Positions 35,874 through 44,168 of a stretch of DNA of 64,000 nt are shown here, one piece after another. How positions within the stretch are numbered: the stretch's first letter is position 1; every line of letters begins with the position of its first letter. Source of the stretch: CAYPXN01 sp964470915. Lineage in GTDB: Bacteria; UBA10199; JADFYH01. The notes below the pieces were generated by a model. That model searched no databases. It was not told where the DNA came from and saw only the letters and a list, made by a program, of their open reading frames with translations. The position numbers and the translations under genes are program-made. The stretch spans positions 10,116 through 74,115 of the forward strand of contig CAYYEM010000004.1 in NCBI GenBank assembly GCA_964470915.1, in the 5' to 3' direction.

Positions 35874-36626
35874 TTATTCCGCAGACAACTTTTCCATTAC
35901 CTCATCTGGGATATCAAAGTTAGCATATACTTTTTGAACGTCATCGTGTTCTTCCAAATTTTCCATTAGCTTAAGCATTTTTTCTGCATCAGTACCTGTA
36001 AGCTTGATGTGGGTTTTGGGGATCATCGAAACTTCAGAAGAAGTATAGGTGATTTGAGCTTCATCAAGAGCTTTTTTAACGACATCAAAGGTGGAGGGAT
36101 CACAGGTAACTTGAAAATCATTCTCTCCTTCTTGAATATCTTCAGCGCCTGCTTCAAGAGCAACTTCCATTAGTTTGTCTTCAGTCACTTTGGTTTTATC
36201 AAAATAAAAAACTCCTTTTTTCTCAAATGTCCAAGCGACGGAGCCAGACTCACCCATATTGCCGCCGCCTTTGCCTAGAATATTTCTTAGCTCTGAAACG
36301 GTGCGGTTTTTGTTATCGGTAAGCGATTCAATCATAATGGCCACACCTGCAGGGCCGTAAGCTTCATAGGTAATATCTTCGTAGCTCACTCCTTCGAGTT
36401 CACCAGTGCCTTTTTTAATTGCACGTTGAATATTATCCATGGGCATTGATTGAGCCCGTGCATCGTCAATAGCTTTGCGTAAACGAGGGTTGCCAGTTGG
36501 ATCTCCTCCACCCATTTTTGCAGCTACAGTAATGGCTTTGATCAGTTTAGTGAAGGCTTGGCCGCGCTTGGCATCGGCAGCGCCTTTTTTACGTTTAATA
36601 GTTGCCCATTTAGAATGTCCTGACAT
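35874..36626 (-). CDS. yebC: YebC/PmpR family protein
   Basis: This is a 250-residue protein of the YebC/TACO1 family, described variously as a transcription regulator and as a factor relieving ribosome stalling. It begins MSGHSKWATIKRKKGAADAKRGQAFTKL and contains MPMDNIQRAIKKGTGE and GGNMGESGSVAWTFEKKG. The frame extends 7 residues upstream, but MSGHSKW is the family start. The yebC-ruvC-ruvA-ruvB order is widespread. Confidence 0.96.
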   Translation of the reverse strand: MSGHSKWATIKRKKGAADAKRGQAFTKLIKAITVAAKMGGGDPTGNPRLRKAIDDARAQSMPMDNIQRAIKKGTGELEGVSYEDITYEAYGPAGVAIMIESLTDNKNRTVSELRNILGKGGGNMGESGSVAWTFEKKGVFYFDKTKVTEDKLMEVALEAGAEDIQEGENDFQVTCDPSTFDVVKKALDEAQITYTSSEVSMIPKTHIKLTGTDAEKMLKLMENLEEHDDVQKVYANFDIPDEVMEKLSAE

Positions 36627-36647
36627 GATGTAATCCTTTCTGTTCAA

Positions 36648-36719
36648 TCATAAGGGGCTTGCGTCGCCCCCTCCGCCAGCAAAGCTGCCAGAGCCTCCCC
36701 CTCCACGTCTATCGCCCTA
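36648..36719 (-). pseudogene. Possible Gly-rich gene tail remnant
   Basis: On the minus strand, between two stops, lies GDRRGGGGSGSFAGGGG then DASPL. This resembles the Gly/Ser-rich C-terminal tail of TPM-domain (YgcG-like) membrane proteins. No upstream part of such a gene is visible, so it is at most a remnant; chance is possible. The rest of the 174-base gap between yebC and the ubiquitin-like gene shows nothing else. Confidence 0.25.
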
Positions 36720-36800
36720 GATTCAAAAAAAACTAACAGAGCCTATCTGGTGACTCAAGGGAAAAGATTGAGAATTAGTGCGATAGCTTCTTTTAAGCTT

Positions 36801-37106
36801 TTATTTTTCTTGTCCTTCTAATTTGATGACAAGAATCATATTAGTATTTTGGCTAATCTGGTAAGAAGCTAAGCTGGCATTGTCTTCAAGAGCTTTTCCT
36901 TCATAAAGCAGGCGTTGTTTTTTGACGGGGATCCCTTCTTTTACTTCGACCTTCTTTTTAACCATGAGAATTGTATCTGAGGCGTTTGCTTCTACAGGAA
37001 TCACTTTGCCGACTAGTGTTTTAATAGTTATTGTAAACGCTAAACAAAGATTAGCATTTAAAGATAAAAAGCCGAATGTGAATAATGTGAAAATGATTTT
37101 TTTCAT
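36801..37106 (-). CDS. Secreted ubiquitin-like protein
   Basis: This 101-residue protein has a classical signal peptide (1-23, ending LCLA) followed by one ubiquitin-fold domain. Without gaps, the mature part matches about 35 of 76 eukaryotic ubiquitin positions by hand count. Lysines equivalent to K6, K11, K27, K29, K33 and K48 are kept, while K63 is Gln. Of the hydrophobic patch, L8 and V70 are kept and I44 is Leu; H68 is Ile. The end is LVIKLEGQEK: there is no Gly-Gly terminus, so ordinary conjugation is unlikely. No E1, E2, deubiquitinase or JAB gene is seen nearby. The function is unknown. A secreted ubiquitin is known in Bacteroides fragilis. Confidence 0.9.
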   Translation of the reverse strand: MKKIIFTLFTFGFLSLNANLCLAFTITIKTLVGKVIPVEANASDTILMVKKKVEVKEGIPVKKQRLLYEGKALEDNASLASYQISQNTNMILVIKLEGQEK

Positions 37107-37170
37107 TTTAACTCCTTATGAACTGAATTTTTATTTATCTTAATAAAAGCTGACAGATAAAGGCTAGAAC

Positions 37171-38841
37171 TTATTGAATACTGAAATTTTTCTCATAAAC
37201 CAACTGCTTGGAAGAATTTTGGTCCCGGATAATGACTAAAATTTTATAAGTTCCTGTTTGAGGTTGAGGGGGAAGTAAAATTTGATTCGCGAAAAGTACG
37301 TGTTGAGTATTTTCAGAGACAGATTGTGAAAATTGTACCACGTCATTTTTGTCGACTAATAATTCTCCATTGGGAGCTTCGATTTGTACGTCTTCTATTA
37401 ACTCAATTTTCCCATTATTTTTTTGGAAGCCGGCTAGCTTAAAGAAAGCAAAAATTAAGTCTCCTGGGTGAAATAGTCCATCACTACGTATTTGGGTAGG
37501 ATCGGGGCCAGCTGAAAAATAAAATTCACTGATTTTCAGTGTATTGCTAGTGCTTTGGGGTTTGGCGCCTGTTCTCGGTTTTGTGACAGGCATTTGAACA
37601 ACAGGTTTTGAAATGGATTGAGTGTTTTGAGTTTTTAGCGAGGCTTGAGGGCTTACTTGAGTCAGAGAAGCAAGACTGGGCAGTTGAGAATGAAACCATT
37701 TCCGTTCTGGATTACGGCTAGACAAGAAAATTAAACAGAGGAGTATAAAAAATAAAATTCCTAGCGTAATGGCGGCTTCTCGTTTGGGTTCTTTTTTTAT
37801 GACGAGGGTTTCGGCAAGATAATCTCCTAAGCGTTGTTTGCGACGTGAGAGAATTAAAAAAGGATAGGCCAGAATAAAATCTAAAGGGCGAAGCAAATTT
37901 CGAATAATAGCGGCGGAGTTATCAAGAGATTCTCCATTTTCCAAAATGCTCTGTCGTTTAAGAATGATTTTTCCAGGTGTGCTTGAAACAGCTATTTCAA
38001 AAATCATGAAATAAGCAATGCTAATGACTGGTAACAATGCCATCCACACTTGAAAAGAAGCATGTTGAGGGTTTAACGAAGAGAGAAAAAACCAGATAAA
38101 GGCCGAAAAAAATAATAAATCAAGGAAGAAGCCCAGGGCTCTAATGAAAGTAGAAGCCAAAGTGATTCCTCGCAAATCGACAGAAGATGATTTTTTGCGT
38201 GGTTTTTTAATGACCACAGTTCGAGCGGCACGATCACCGAGCCTTTGATAGAAATGAGAACTTTCCATCGAGAGTACGGCAACTCCAAAAAAGAGAGGAT
38301 AATCAAAAAGCCGACAAAGATTTCTCAGAAATACATTGGCAAGAGTCGGAGCGCCTCCATCGAGATCGACTACCCGAAGTCGACACAAATATTTGCCAGG
38401 GGTGGCAGCACCTACACCTTCAAAGCTCACATAATAAAGCAGCACGAGGAGCATGCCTAAACACCACAAGCTCAGGGTGGCTAAAAAGGGCCAGCGTAAC
38501 TGAAGATTAAGAAACCAAACTTGGTTAAAGAGCTTGGTAGTGAGTAAAGCTTGAAGGCCTATGAAAAGATAAGTGAGCAGAAGGCTATCTATAAAAAAAG
38601 CAGCAAAACGATCTCGGGGCAGGGCTGCATGTAACGGAAAACGTCCTGTATCAAAAGGACTTAAGTCGAAAGAGTTAGAATCTACTTCTTCTAACGCTTT
38701 GCGTCTATTTTTTCTTGAAAAAAGACTCGACCTCTTGGTGAAAGCTACAGTTTCGTCATCGGCTTCAGGGGCTGTAACTTCTTTGCCTCCTTTTTCTTCG
38801 ACGACGGTTAAGTCTTCTCCATCCTCCCAGTCTTTAGCCAT
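37171..38841 (-). CDS. RDD-family membrane protein with two RDD domains
   Basis: This is a 556-residue inner-membrane protein. After an acidic N-terminus (1-70), the first RDD domain (about 75-205) starts RDRFAAFFIDSLLLTYLF, and the second (about 225-340) starts ASTFIRALGFFLDLLFF. Each has the TPGK signature (TPGKYLCRLRVVD and TPGKIILKR) and ends with RLGDxxA. A further membrane helix at about 360-376 leads to an exported C-terminal domain of about 180 residues with beta-sandwich character. RDD proteins are associated with transport, including Na+/H+ exchange in one case; the role here is unknown. Confidence 0.85.
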   Translation of the reverse strand: MAKDWEDGEDLTVVEEKGGKEVTAPEADDETVAFTKRSSLFSRKNRRKALEEVDSNSFDLSPFDTGRFPLHAALPRDRFAAFFIDSLLLTYLFIGLQALLTTKLFNQVWFLNLQLRWPFLATLSLWCLGMLLVLLYYVSFEGVGAATPGKYLCRLRVVDLDGGAPTLANVFLRNLCRLFDYPLFFGVAVLSMESSHFYQRLGDRAARTVVIKKPRKKSSSVDLRGITLASTFIRALGFFLDLLFFSAFIWFFLSSLNPQHASFQVWMALLPVISIAYFMIFEIAVSSTPGKIILKRQSILENGESLDNSAAIIRNLLRPLDFILAYPFLILSRRKQRLGDYLAETLVIKKEPKREAAITLGILFFILLCLIFLSSRNPERKWFHSQLPSLASLTQVSPQASLKTQNTQSISKPVVQMPVTKPRTGAKPQSTSNTLKISEFYFSAGPDPTQIRSDGLFHPGDLIFAFFKLAGFQKNNGKIELIEDVQIEAPNGELLVDKNDVVQFSQSVSENTQHVLFANQILLPPQPQTGTYKILVIIRDQNSSKQLVYEKNFSIQ

Positions 38842-38898
38842 AAGCCATATGGTAACTGTTTGAAATGAGAATGGAAAGTGAAGATTAATGGATTATTT

Positions 38899-41324
38899 CT
38901 AGCCTTGGACTTCAATGATTGAGAGTATAAAATTACGAAATTGATTTTGGGTGAACTCCCAATTATCCCAGAGTTTTTCATTGGGATGATCTTGGGCAAT
39001 ATCGATAGCAAAATCGTAGAGACTCGTTTGGGTTCGAGGGTTAAAACCTCTTGTTCGGAGGGCTGTTTCTCGCAAGGCTGTAAAATCAACATCTACGGTC
39101 ATGTCGAGGCGTATGCCAAGTCCTGTGCTGCCCGCAATATATGTTTTTAGAGAAGAGTCAAAGCTAAAACCTAATTGGTTTGCCAAGAGATAATAAGGTA
39201 TCAATGCTTCCTGATATTCGGAGCGATACCCCCCATAACGCCTAAAAGTTGGATGTTCAGGCCCACGATTTTGGATTGTATTTCTCTCAGCACCATAATC
39301 TATTGTTAGAATGCTTCCTGCTTCTAGATGATTTCGAATGTTTTGCATCCAATCCTCAAGAGGTCTTTGAATGTAAAATATTTTTCCTTCTCCTGCTTGC
39401 AGGGGATGTCTGTCTAAAAAAGCTTTTGTTGAATTACGGAGAGGGCGTCTTACTTCTTGCAAAAGCCCTCCTTCAAGACGAATATAAATTTCGTAAAGTT
39501 CGCCATGATGACAAATAATCGGAGTCGCTGCGAACATATCTACAAGTTCGACTGAAATAAAAACTCCTCTTTTAATAATAGGCAAATCTCCATCAATCAC
39601 TGAAGCATGATGAAAGATAATTTTTCCTAAGTAGGGTTGAAGATTATTTCTTTGAACTTCCTGAAGGGTTTGGCTGCGATCTACCATGTGATAGCGGAGA
39701 GCTGATTTTAAACGACCCCACTCACTTTCGTTGCCAGCAGAAAGTGCTTCTAATTCATCAAAAATATTTTTAGCGAGAGTGCCATTTCCACAACCCATTT
39801 CCACTACTTCAAAAATGTCCGGAGAAGCTGCCGCTCTCCATTCTCTCCGAATTTTTCGGAGTACGAATTTACCCAAAGCTGGGTTTTCGGAAGGGGTTTG
39901 GAAAAGTCCACTCGTAACCCCGATCAAATGATTTGCCTCTGCACTAGTGTAAACCCCATGTTCGGATTCAAACATTACAAAGTCGAAATAATCTTCAAAA
40001 GGAACTTCTCCACCTCTTGATGCAACGAATTGTTTGGCACTTCTTTCATAGGAGCTTGGATGTTCAAGATAATATTCGATCATTTCTCTCCATCCCATGC
40101 CTTCCATGGCAGCAAGCAAATTTGCCATCATAAGATATGAAGCTACAGAGCTGCGAGAGTGGAATGCTGCATCTAAAAAGACTCTCATGCTTTCTCTTCT
40201 TTGTGCTTGAGTTTGCATGGGAGGCTTTACAATATTTCTGTTCTCTAGATCCTGGATAGGATTTCTTCTAATTTCAGTGAGATGTGGGCTTGCTGGTAAA
40301 TAGATAAAGGCTTCAATGCCAGCATTTCTTATGAGTTGGGCAATGCTAGTATTTTGATATTGAGCCATGAGTCCTAAATCGTGCATCATTTCTGTAGAAG
40401 GCGCGGAAGAGGAGTCTTCTAAGTTACGCAAGTGCCAATGGACAGCACGAGCAAAGAGTCTACGAGTAATCTCAGCATCGCTCATTTCAAGAAGATTGAT
40501 ATTTGTTTCATGTTTTGTGCTCTCGTTATGAAAAAGGGGAAGTTGAGAATGTCGAATCGGAGATTGTAATAAGTTTCTGCTATATTCAGCTAAATTTCTT
40601 TCAAGATTTTGAATTCGATACCCGACAAGTTTGCTGCTTAAAATATTTCCAAATCCAATTTGTAAAGTAGTGAGGTTTGCTTCCAAAAATTGTTTGCTGA
40701 GCGAAGTATTATTTGTTTCTTCAAGTTGAAGAAAAGTAGCTGCATGGTGTCCCGCCATCATGGCGGCGGATTGAATGAAATGGTGTGTAGGGGCGCAGCA
40801 TGCTGCGCCCGTACGAGCCGTTAATCTGAAAATAGAAAAATTTACAAAATGTTTNNNNNNNNNNNNNNNNNNNNNNNNNNNNNNNNNNNNNNNNNNNNNN
40901 NNNNNNNNNNNNNNNNNNNNNNNNNNNNNNNNNNNNNNNNNNNNNNNNNNNNNNATGCTGCGCCCGTACGAGCCGTTAATCTGAAAATAGAAAAATTTAC
41001 AAAATGTTTTAAAAACTCTTGATGAGTGTTTGATCTGTTTGGGTCATGAGATCCTACAACTGACATGACTCCTGCTTCTGCGGCGACAGATCCGAATTGA
41101 GAGAGGAGATTTCGGGCTCCGGTAGCGAGAATTCCAGCTCGGGCAATCCGTCCTGCAAAACCAGCGAGGGTCATTAAAGCAAGTGCAGAAGCATCTGTCG
41201 CTTGGGAAGAAAAAGTCGAGTAATTGCTATCCTGCTGAATTTGACTTTGAGAGTAAGAGAGATCTTGGGCCGCAATTCTTACATGAGTAGATAAAGATCC
41301 TAGAAATGGCGAAAAACGAGTCAT
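38899..41324 (-). CDS. MidA-type SAM methyltransferase with novel N-terminal domain (spans a gap)
   Basis: Collapsing the gap at 40855-40954 gives one in-frame protein of about 756 residues. The C-terminal half is a SAM-dependent methyltransferase of the MidA/NDUFAF7 (DUF185) family: VVEMGCGNGTLA (about residues 457-466) is the SAM loop, followed by ISVELVDMFAATP, GSILTIDYGAE and the diagnostic DMTVDVDFTALRETALRTRGF. NDUFAF7 methylates an Arg in complex I, but the bacterial substrate is open. The N-terminal 200 residues match no family I know. They are shared with the proteins at 44169 and 59577. A palindromic repeat lies in frame at about residues 120-128. Confidence 0.88.
40786..40815. repeat. 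TAGGGGCGCA palindromic repeat inside the methyltransferase gene
   Basis: It contains a perfect 20-base palindrome, GGGCGCAGCATGCTGCGCCC (40791-40810), flanked by TGTAG and GTACG. In the coding frame it encodes TGAACCAPT. The same sequence, with near-identical flanks over about 60 bases, is at 61146 in the paralogue. It touches the assembly gap, as a repeat would be expected to. Confidence 0.85.
40855..40954. other. Assembly gap of 100 N with 55-bp overlapping flanks
   Basis: The 55 bases before the gap (40800-40854) are repeated exactly after it (40955-41009). Collapsing the pair joins two frames into a single methyltransferase gene. Confidence 0.95.
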
Positions 41325-41399
41325 GGATAAAGCCCATCTCGTATGCCCTTATGAATTTATTTTATTGAAAGCTTTTTCGACCGCTTCTAAGAAAAGTTG

Positions 41400-42290
41400 C
41401 TATTCAAAAACTTCTATTTTGCCTTCAGAATTGGGCGCTCTGCGTGTACGCATTAATAGAATACAGGAAATGATGACCAGGCAGGACCCTGCAATGGAGT
41501 AAAAGTCAGGGATTTCATTAAAAAGAATGAGCCCCAAAATAAAAGAAAAAATGACAGCTATATAAGAAAAAGGGGCTACCCAAGAGGCGGCCTCATTTTT
41601 ATAAGCATAGGTTAAAAACAATTGAGCAAAAGTGCCTGTGATGCCTGTAATGATAAGGCACAAGAGAGTGAAAGGGTCCGGAGAAATGCTTTTGTAAATC
41701 ATGAACGGCGCAGAGAGTAAGGTAGAAATAGCAGTAAAGTAAAAGGCCATAGTGAAAGACGAATCGCTTTCGTGCAGTTGACTGATTGCAATATAAGCAA
41801 GTGCAGCTACCATGCCTCCTAAAAGTCCTGCAATCGAAGCATAATGGAAATGCGCAAAAGTGGGTTTTACAATGAGCGCTACTCCACCAAAAGATAGAAG
41901 GCTTAAGAATAGAATTTTTTTAGAAAGTTTTTCTCTGAAAAATAGAATGGAGAAAAGCGCTACAAATAAAGGGGATGTTTGATTTAGGATCGTAGCATCT
42001 CCTAGAGAGATTTTTGAAATGGCATAAAAGTTGAGATTAAGAGCCACAAATCCAGCAAGACCTCTTCCCGCAAGAAGTAAAGGTTTGTTCCCAAAAAAAG
42101 ATTCTTTTCTGAAAAAAATAAAAGCTCCAATGATGAGCGCTGAAAGAGAAGAACGAAAAAAAACAGCTTGGTAGACGGGCACTTCTTTTAAAGCAAACTT
42201 TACGCTTGCTCCCATGATGGCAAAGAGAAAGCAGGCGATAACCATGCAAAGGACAGCGTTTTCAAGGTGGCGTTTAATTTTTTTGAGCAT
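41400..42290 (-). CDS. EamA-family (DMT) permease
   Basis: This is a 296-residue inner-membrane transporter of the drug/metabolite transporter superfamily, with ten predicted helices and two EamA repeats (about 12-142 and 155-285). Typical stretches include FRSSLSALIIGAFIFF, LGDATILNQTSPLFVALFSILFFREKLS and VAPFSYIAVIFSFILGLILFNEIPD. The substrate cannot be told from sequence. It lies 21 bases after the kinase stop on the same strand, so the two are probably co-transcribed. Confidence 0.92.
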   Translation of the reverse strand: MLKKIKRHLENAVLCMVIACFLFAIMGASVKFALKEVPVYQAVFFRSSLSALIIGAFIFFRKESFFGNKPLLLAGRGLAGFVALNLNFYAISKISLGDATILNQTSPLFVALFSILFFREKLSKKILFLSLLSFGGVALIVKPTFAHFHYASIAGLLGGMVAALAYIAISQLHESDSSFTMAFYFTAISTLLSAPFMIYKSISPDPFTLLCLIITGITGTFAQLFLTYAYKNEAASWVAPFSYIAVIFSFILGLILFNEIPDFYSIAGSCLVIISCILLMRTRRAPNSEGKIEVFE

Positions 42291-42311
42291 AACTTTGAGA
42301 AGGTTTTATGT

Positions 42312-43892
42312 TTATCGGCAGCTGATAAAGCCTTTTCCACTTTTTTGAAAAGAAGCGCTGCACATCGTGGAAGCTTTCGCAATTTTTACCGATTGTGATA
42401 CCGTACTCCATTCTCCTTGATCATTTTGGTATTTTACACTGATGCGATAAGTGCCATAAGGAATACTTCTCAGCAAAGGTTTTTCCATATTGCTTGCAAT
42501 GCCAGAAACTGAAATTTTTCCCCAGGGAATAGCTCGAACCGAAAGACTTCCTTTTTGTATCGGGTTAGGGCTTGTCGTTTTTTCAGCGACCGGCTTGATA
42601 GGAAGGGGTGGGTTCGAGGGAAGTGTTTCTGGAGAAACTTGAGGCAACGACTCAACGCTTGTTGATTCTGCTTTTGTTGGATTTTGATTTAAGACCACGG
42701 GGATTTGATGTGATTTTTGGACTCTGTAAAAATAGAAAAAAAGAAAAATAAGTAAAAAAAGAACGAAAAAAGTGATCAAGAGATTAACTTTCTTATTTTT
42801 TATTTTTTGAACAGGAGTGAGTGATGGATTACGATCGGTATCTGATTTAAAAATATTTTCAAGAGTACGAGTGTTTTCAAAAGAAGTATCTGTCAGCCAA
42901 TCTCTAGCAACAATGGCTTGAGTTTGAGATTCAGGGTTTGTGTCAAAATTGAATTTAAACTCTTCATTTTCTTTTTCAGGGCTCGGCAAGCTTTTTAAAC
43001 GATTCAAAAAAAGTGTTTCCCCATTTTCTTCAGAAAGAAACCGCGAGGCATCTTGAAGCTCTTTTAAAAATTCTTGAGCTGAAGAATAGCGATGACTTGT
43101 TTTGGGATGAAGTGCTTTGTGAAGTATGTTGATGAGTAAGGGAGAGAGAATTAAGTTTTGAGTTGATTTTTGAAGCTTAAAATTACGAACTTGATCCAAC
43201 ACTTCAAGATCTGATTTTCCCTGAAAGAGTTTTTGGAGGGTAAGCATTTCATAGAGCAAGATGCCCGTCGCAAAAAGATCGGTTTTTAAATTGAGCTTTT
43301 CACCACGAGCTTGTTCAGGTGACATATAACTGAATTTGCCTTTGATCACTCCTGTAGAAGTTTCGTAAGAACGTGAGCGGGCATGAGCAATGCCGAAATC
43401 CGCGATTTTTATTTTTCCTTCAGTGGAGATAAGAATGTTTTGGGGTGAAATATCGCGGTGGACGATTTCCAGATTATGGCCGTATTTATCTTTTTGTTTA
43501 TGAATGTAATCAAGTCCTTTGAGAATTTCAGCGATCACATAAAAACATTCAGAAAGAGCAAAGGGCTTTGAATTTTCTCGAGCATGGCGAAAAATATGTC
43601 TTAAGTCCCAACCTTTTACATATTCCATGCTGATGTAATACAGGTCATTTTCACGACCGAGTTCATAAACCTGTACAATTTTCTCATGCTGAAGCTTCAC
43701 GAGTATTTTGGCTTCATCAATTAACATCGAAATAAATTGGGGATTCGCCGACCAAGGCGCTAAAATTCTCTTAATGACCACTTCTTTTTCAAAGCCCTCG
43801 ACTCCCAAAAGCTTGGCTTTGAAGATTTCCGCGGTACCACCCATGGCTAATTTTTGAAGCAGAACGTATCGTCCGAATGGAATTGCTTTCAT
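42312..43892 (-). CDS. Membrane-anchored Ser/Thr protein kinase
   Basis: This is a Hanks-type kinase of 526 residues. Motifs are intact: a Gly loop LAMGGTAEIF, catalytic Lys41 (VVIKR), HRDISPQN (145-152), DFG (165-167) and SYMSPEQARG. After a linker, a membrane helix (about 380-400) is followed by a Pro/Ser-rich spacer and a short C-terminal domain resembling PEGA (GSLSVRAIPWGKISVSG), which should be periplasmic. ATG 43892 is chosen over an upstream in-frame TTG. This layout is typical of PknB-type kinases in myxobacteria-like genomes. The target is unknown. Confidence 0.92.
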   Translation of the reverse strand: MKAIPFGRYVLLQKLAMGGTAEIFKAKLLGVEGFEKEVVIKRILAPWSANPQFISMLIDEAKILVKLQHEKIVQVYELGRENDLYYISMEYVKGWDLRHIFRHARENSKPFALSECFYVIAEILKGLDYIHKQKDKYGHNLEIVHRDISPQNILISTEGKIKIADFGIAHARSRSYETSTGVIKGKFSYMSPEQARGEKLNLKTDLFATGILLYEMLTLQKLFQGKSDLEVLDQVRNFKLQKSTQNLILSPLLINILHKALHPKTSHRYSSAQEFLKELQDASRFLSEENGETLFLNRLKSLPSPEKENEEFKFNFDTNPESQTQAIVARDWLTDTSFENTRTLENIFKSDTDRNPSLTPVQKIKNKKVNLLITFFVLFLLIFLFFYFYRVQKSHQIPVVLNQNPTKAESTSVESLPQVSPETLPSNPPLPIKPVAEKTTSPNPIQKGSLSVRAIPWGKISVSGIASNMEKPLLRSIPYGTYRISVKYQNDQGEWSTVSQSVKIAKASTMCSASFQKSGKGFISCR

Positions 43893-44025
43893 ATTAAAAA
43901 TCAACGCATTGCATCATAACTTTTTATTCATTTTCTACTAAAATGAATTGACAGAAAAGCGCCTTCTTGACTAGTTATTTATCATAAGATTTTTTGAGTT
44001 AAAGAATGTGATTCTCATTTTTTTG

Positions 44026-44060
44026 AACCGGCGCTCTTTCGAGGGGCGCCGGTTTTTTTA
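44026..44060 (+). terminator. Terminator-like hairpin in the leader of the PssA-like gene
   Basis: AACCGGCGC (44026-44034) pairs perfectly with GCGCCGGTT (44046-44054) and is followed by seven or more T. No gene ends nearby on this strand: the kinase upstream is transcribed away. It therefore lies in the 264-base leader of the gene at 44169, where it may attenuate transcription. The rest of that gap shows only a TTGACA at 43948 without a convincing -10. Confidence 0.65.
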
Positions 44061-44168
44061 TTTTTTTAATAAGAATTTTTTTCGCAACTTCTTATAAGTG
44101 ATACCGAAATCAGCAATAGAGCCCATCATCACTAATTTTTTTGTAATTTAACTTAGAGGATTTTTCGC

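Noticed and set aside
36801..37106. Eukaryotic contamination as the source of the ubiquitin-like gene
   Set aside because: It has a bacterial signal peptide, no introns, bacterial neighbours on both sides in the same contig segment, and codon use like its neighbours by eye.
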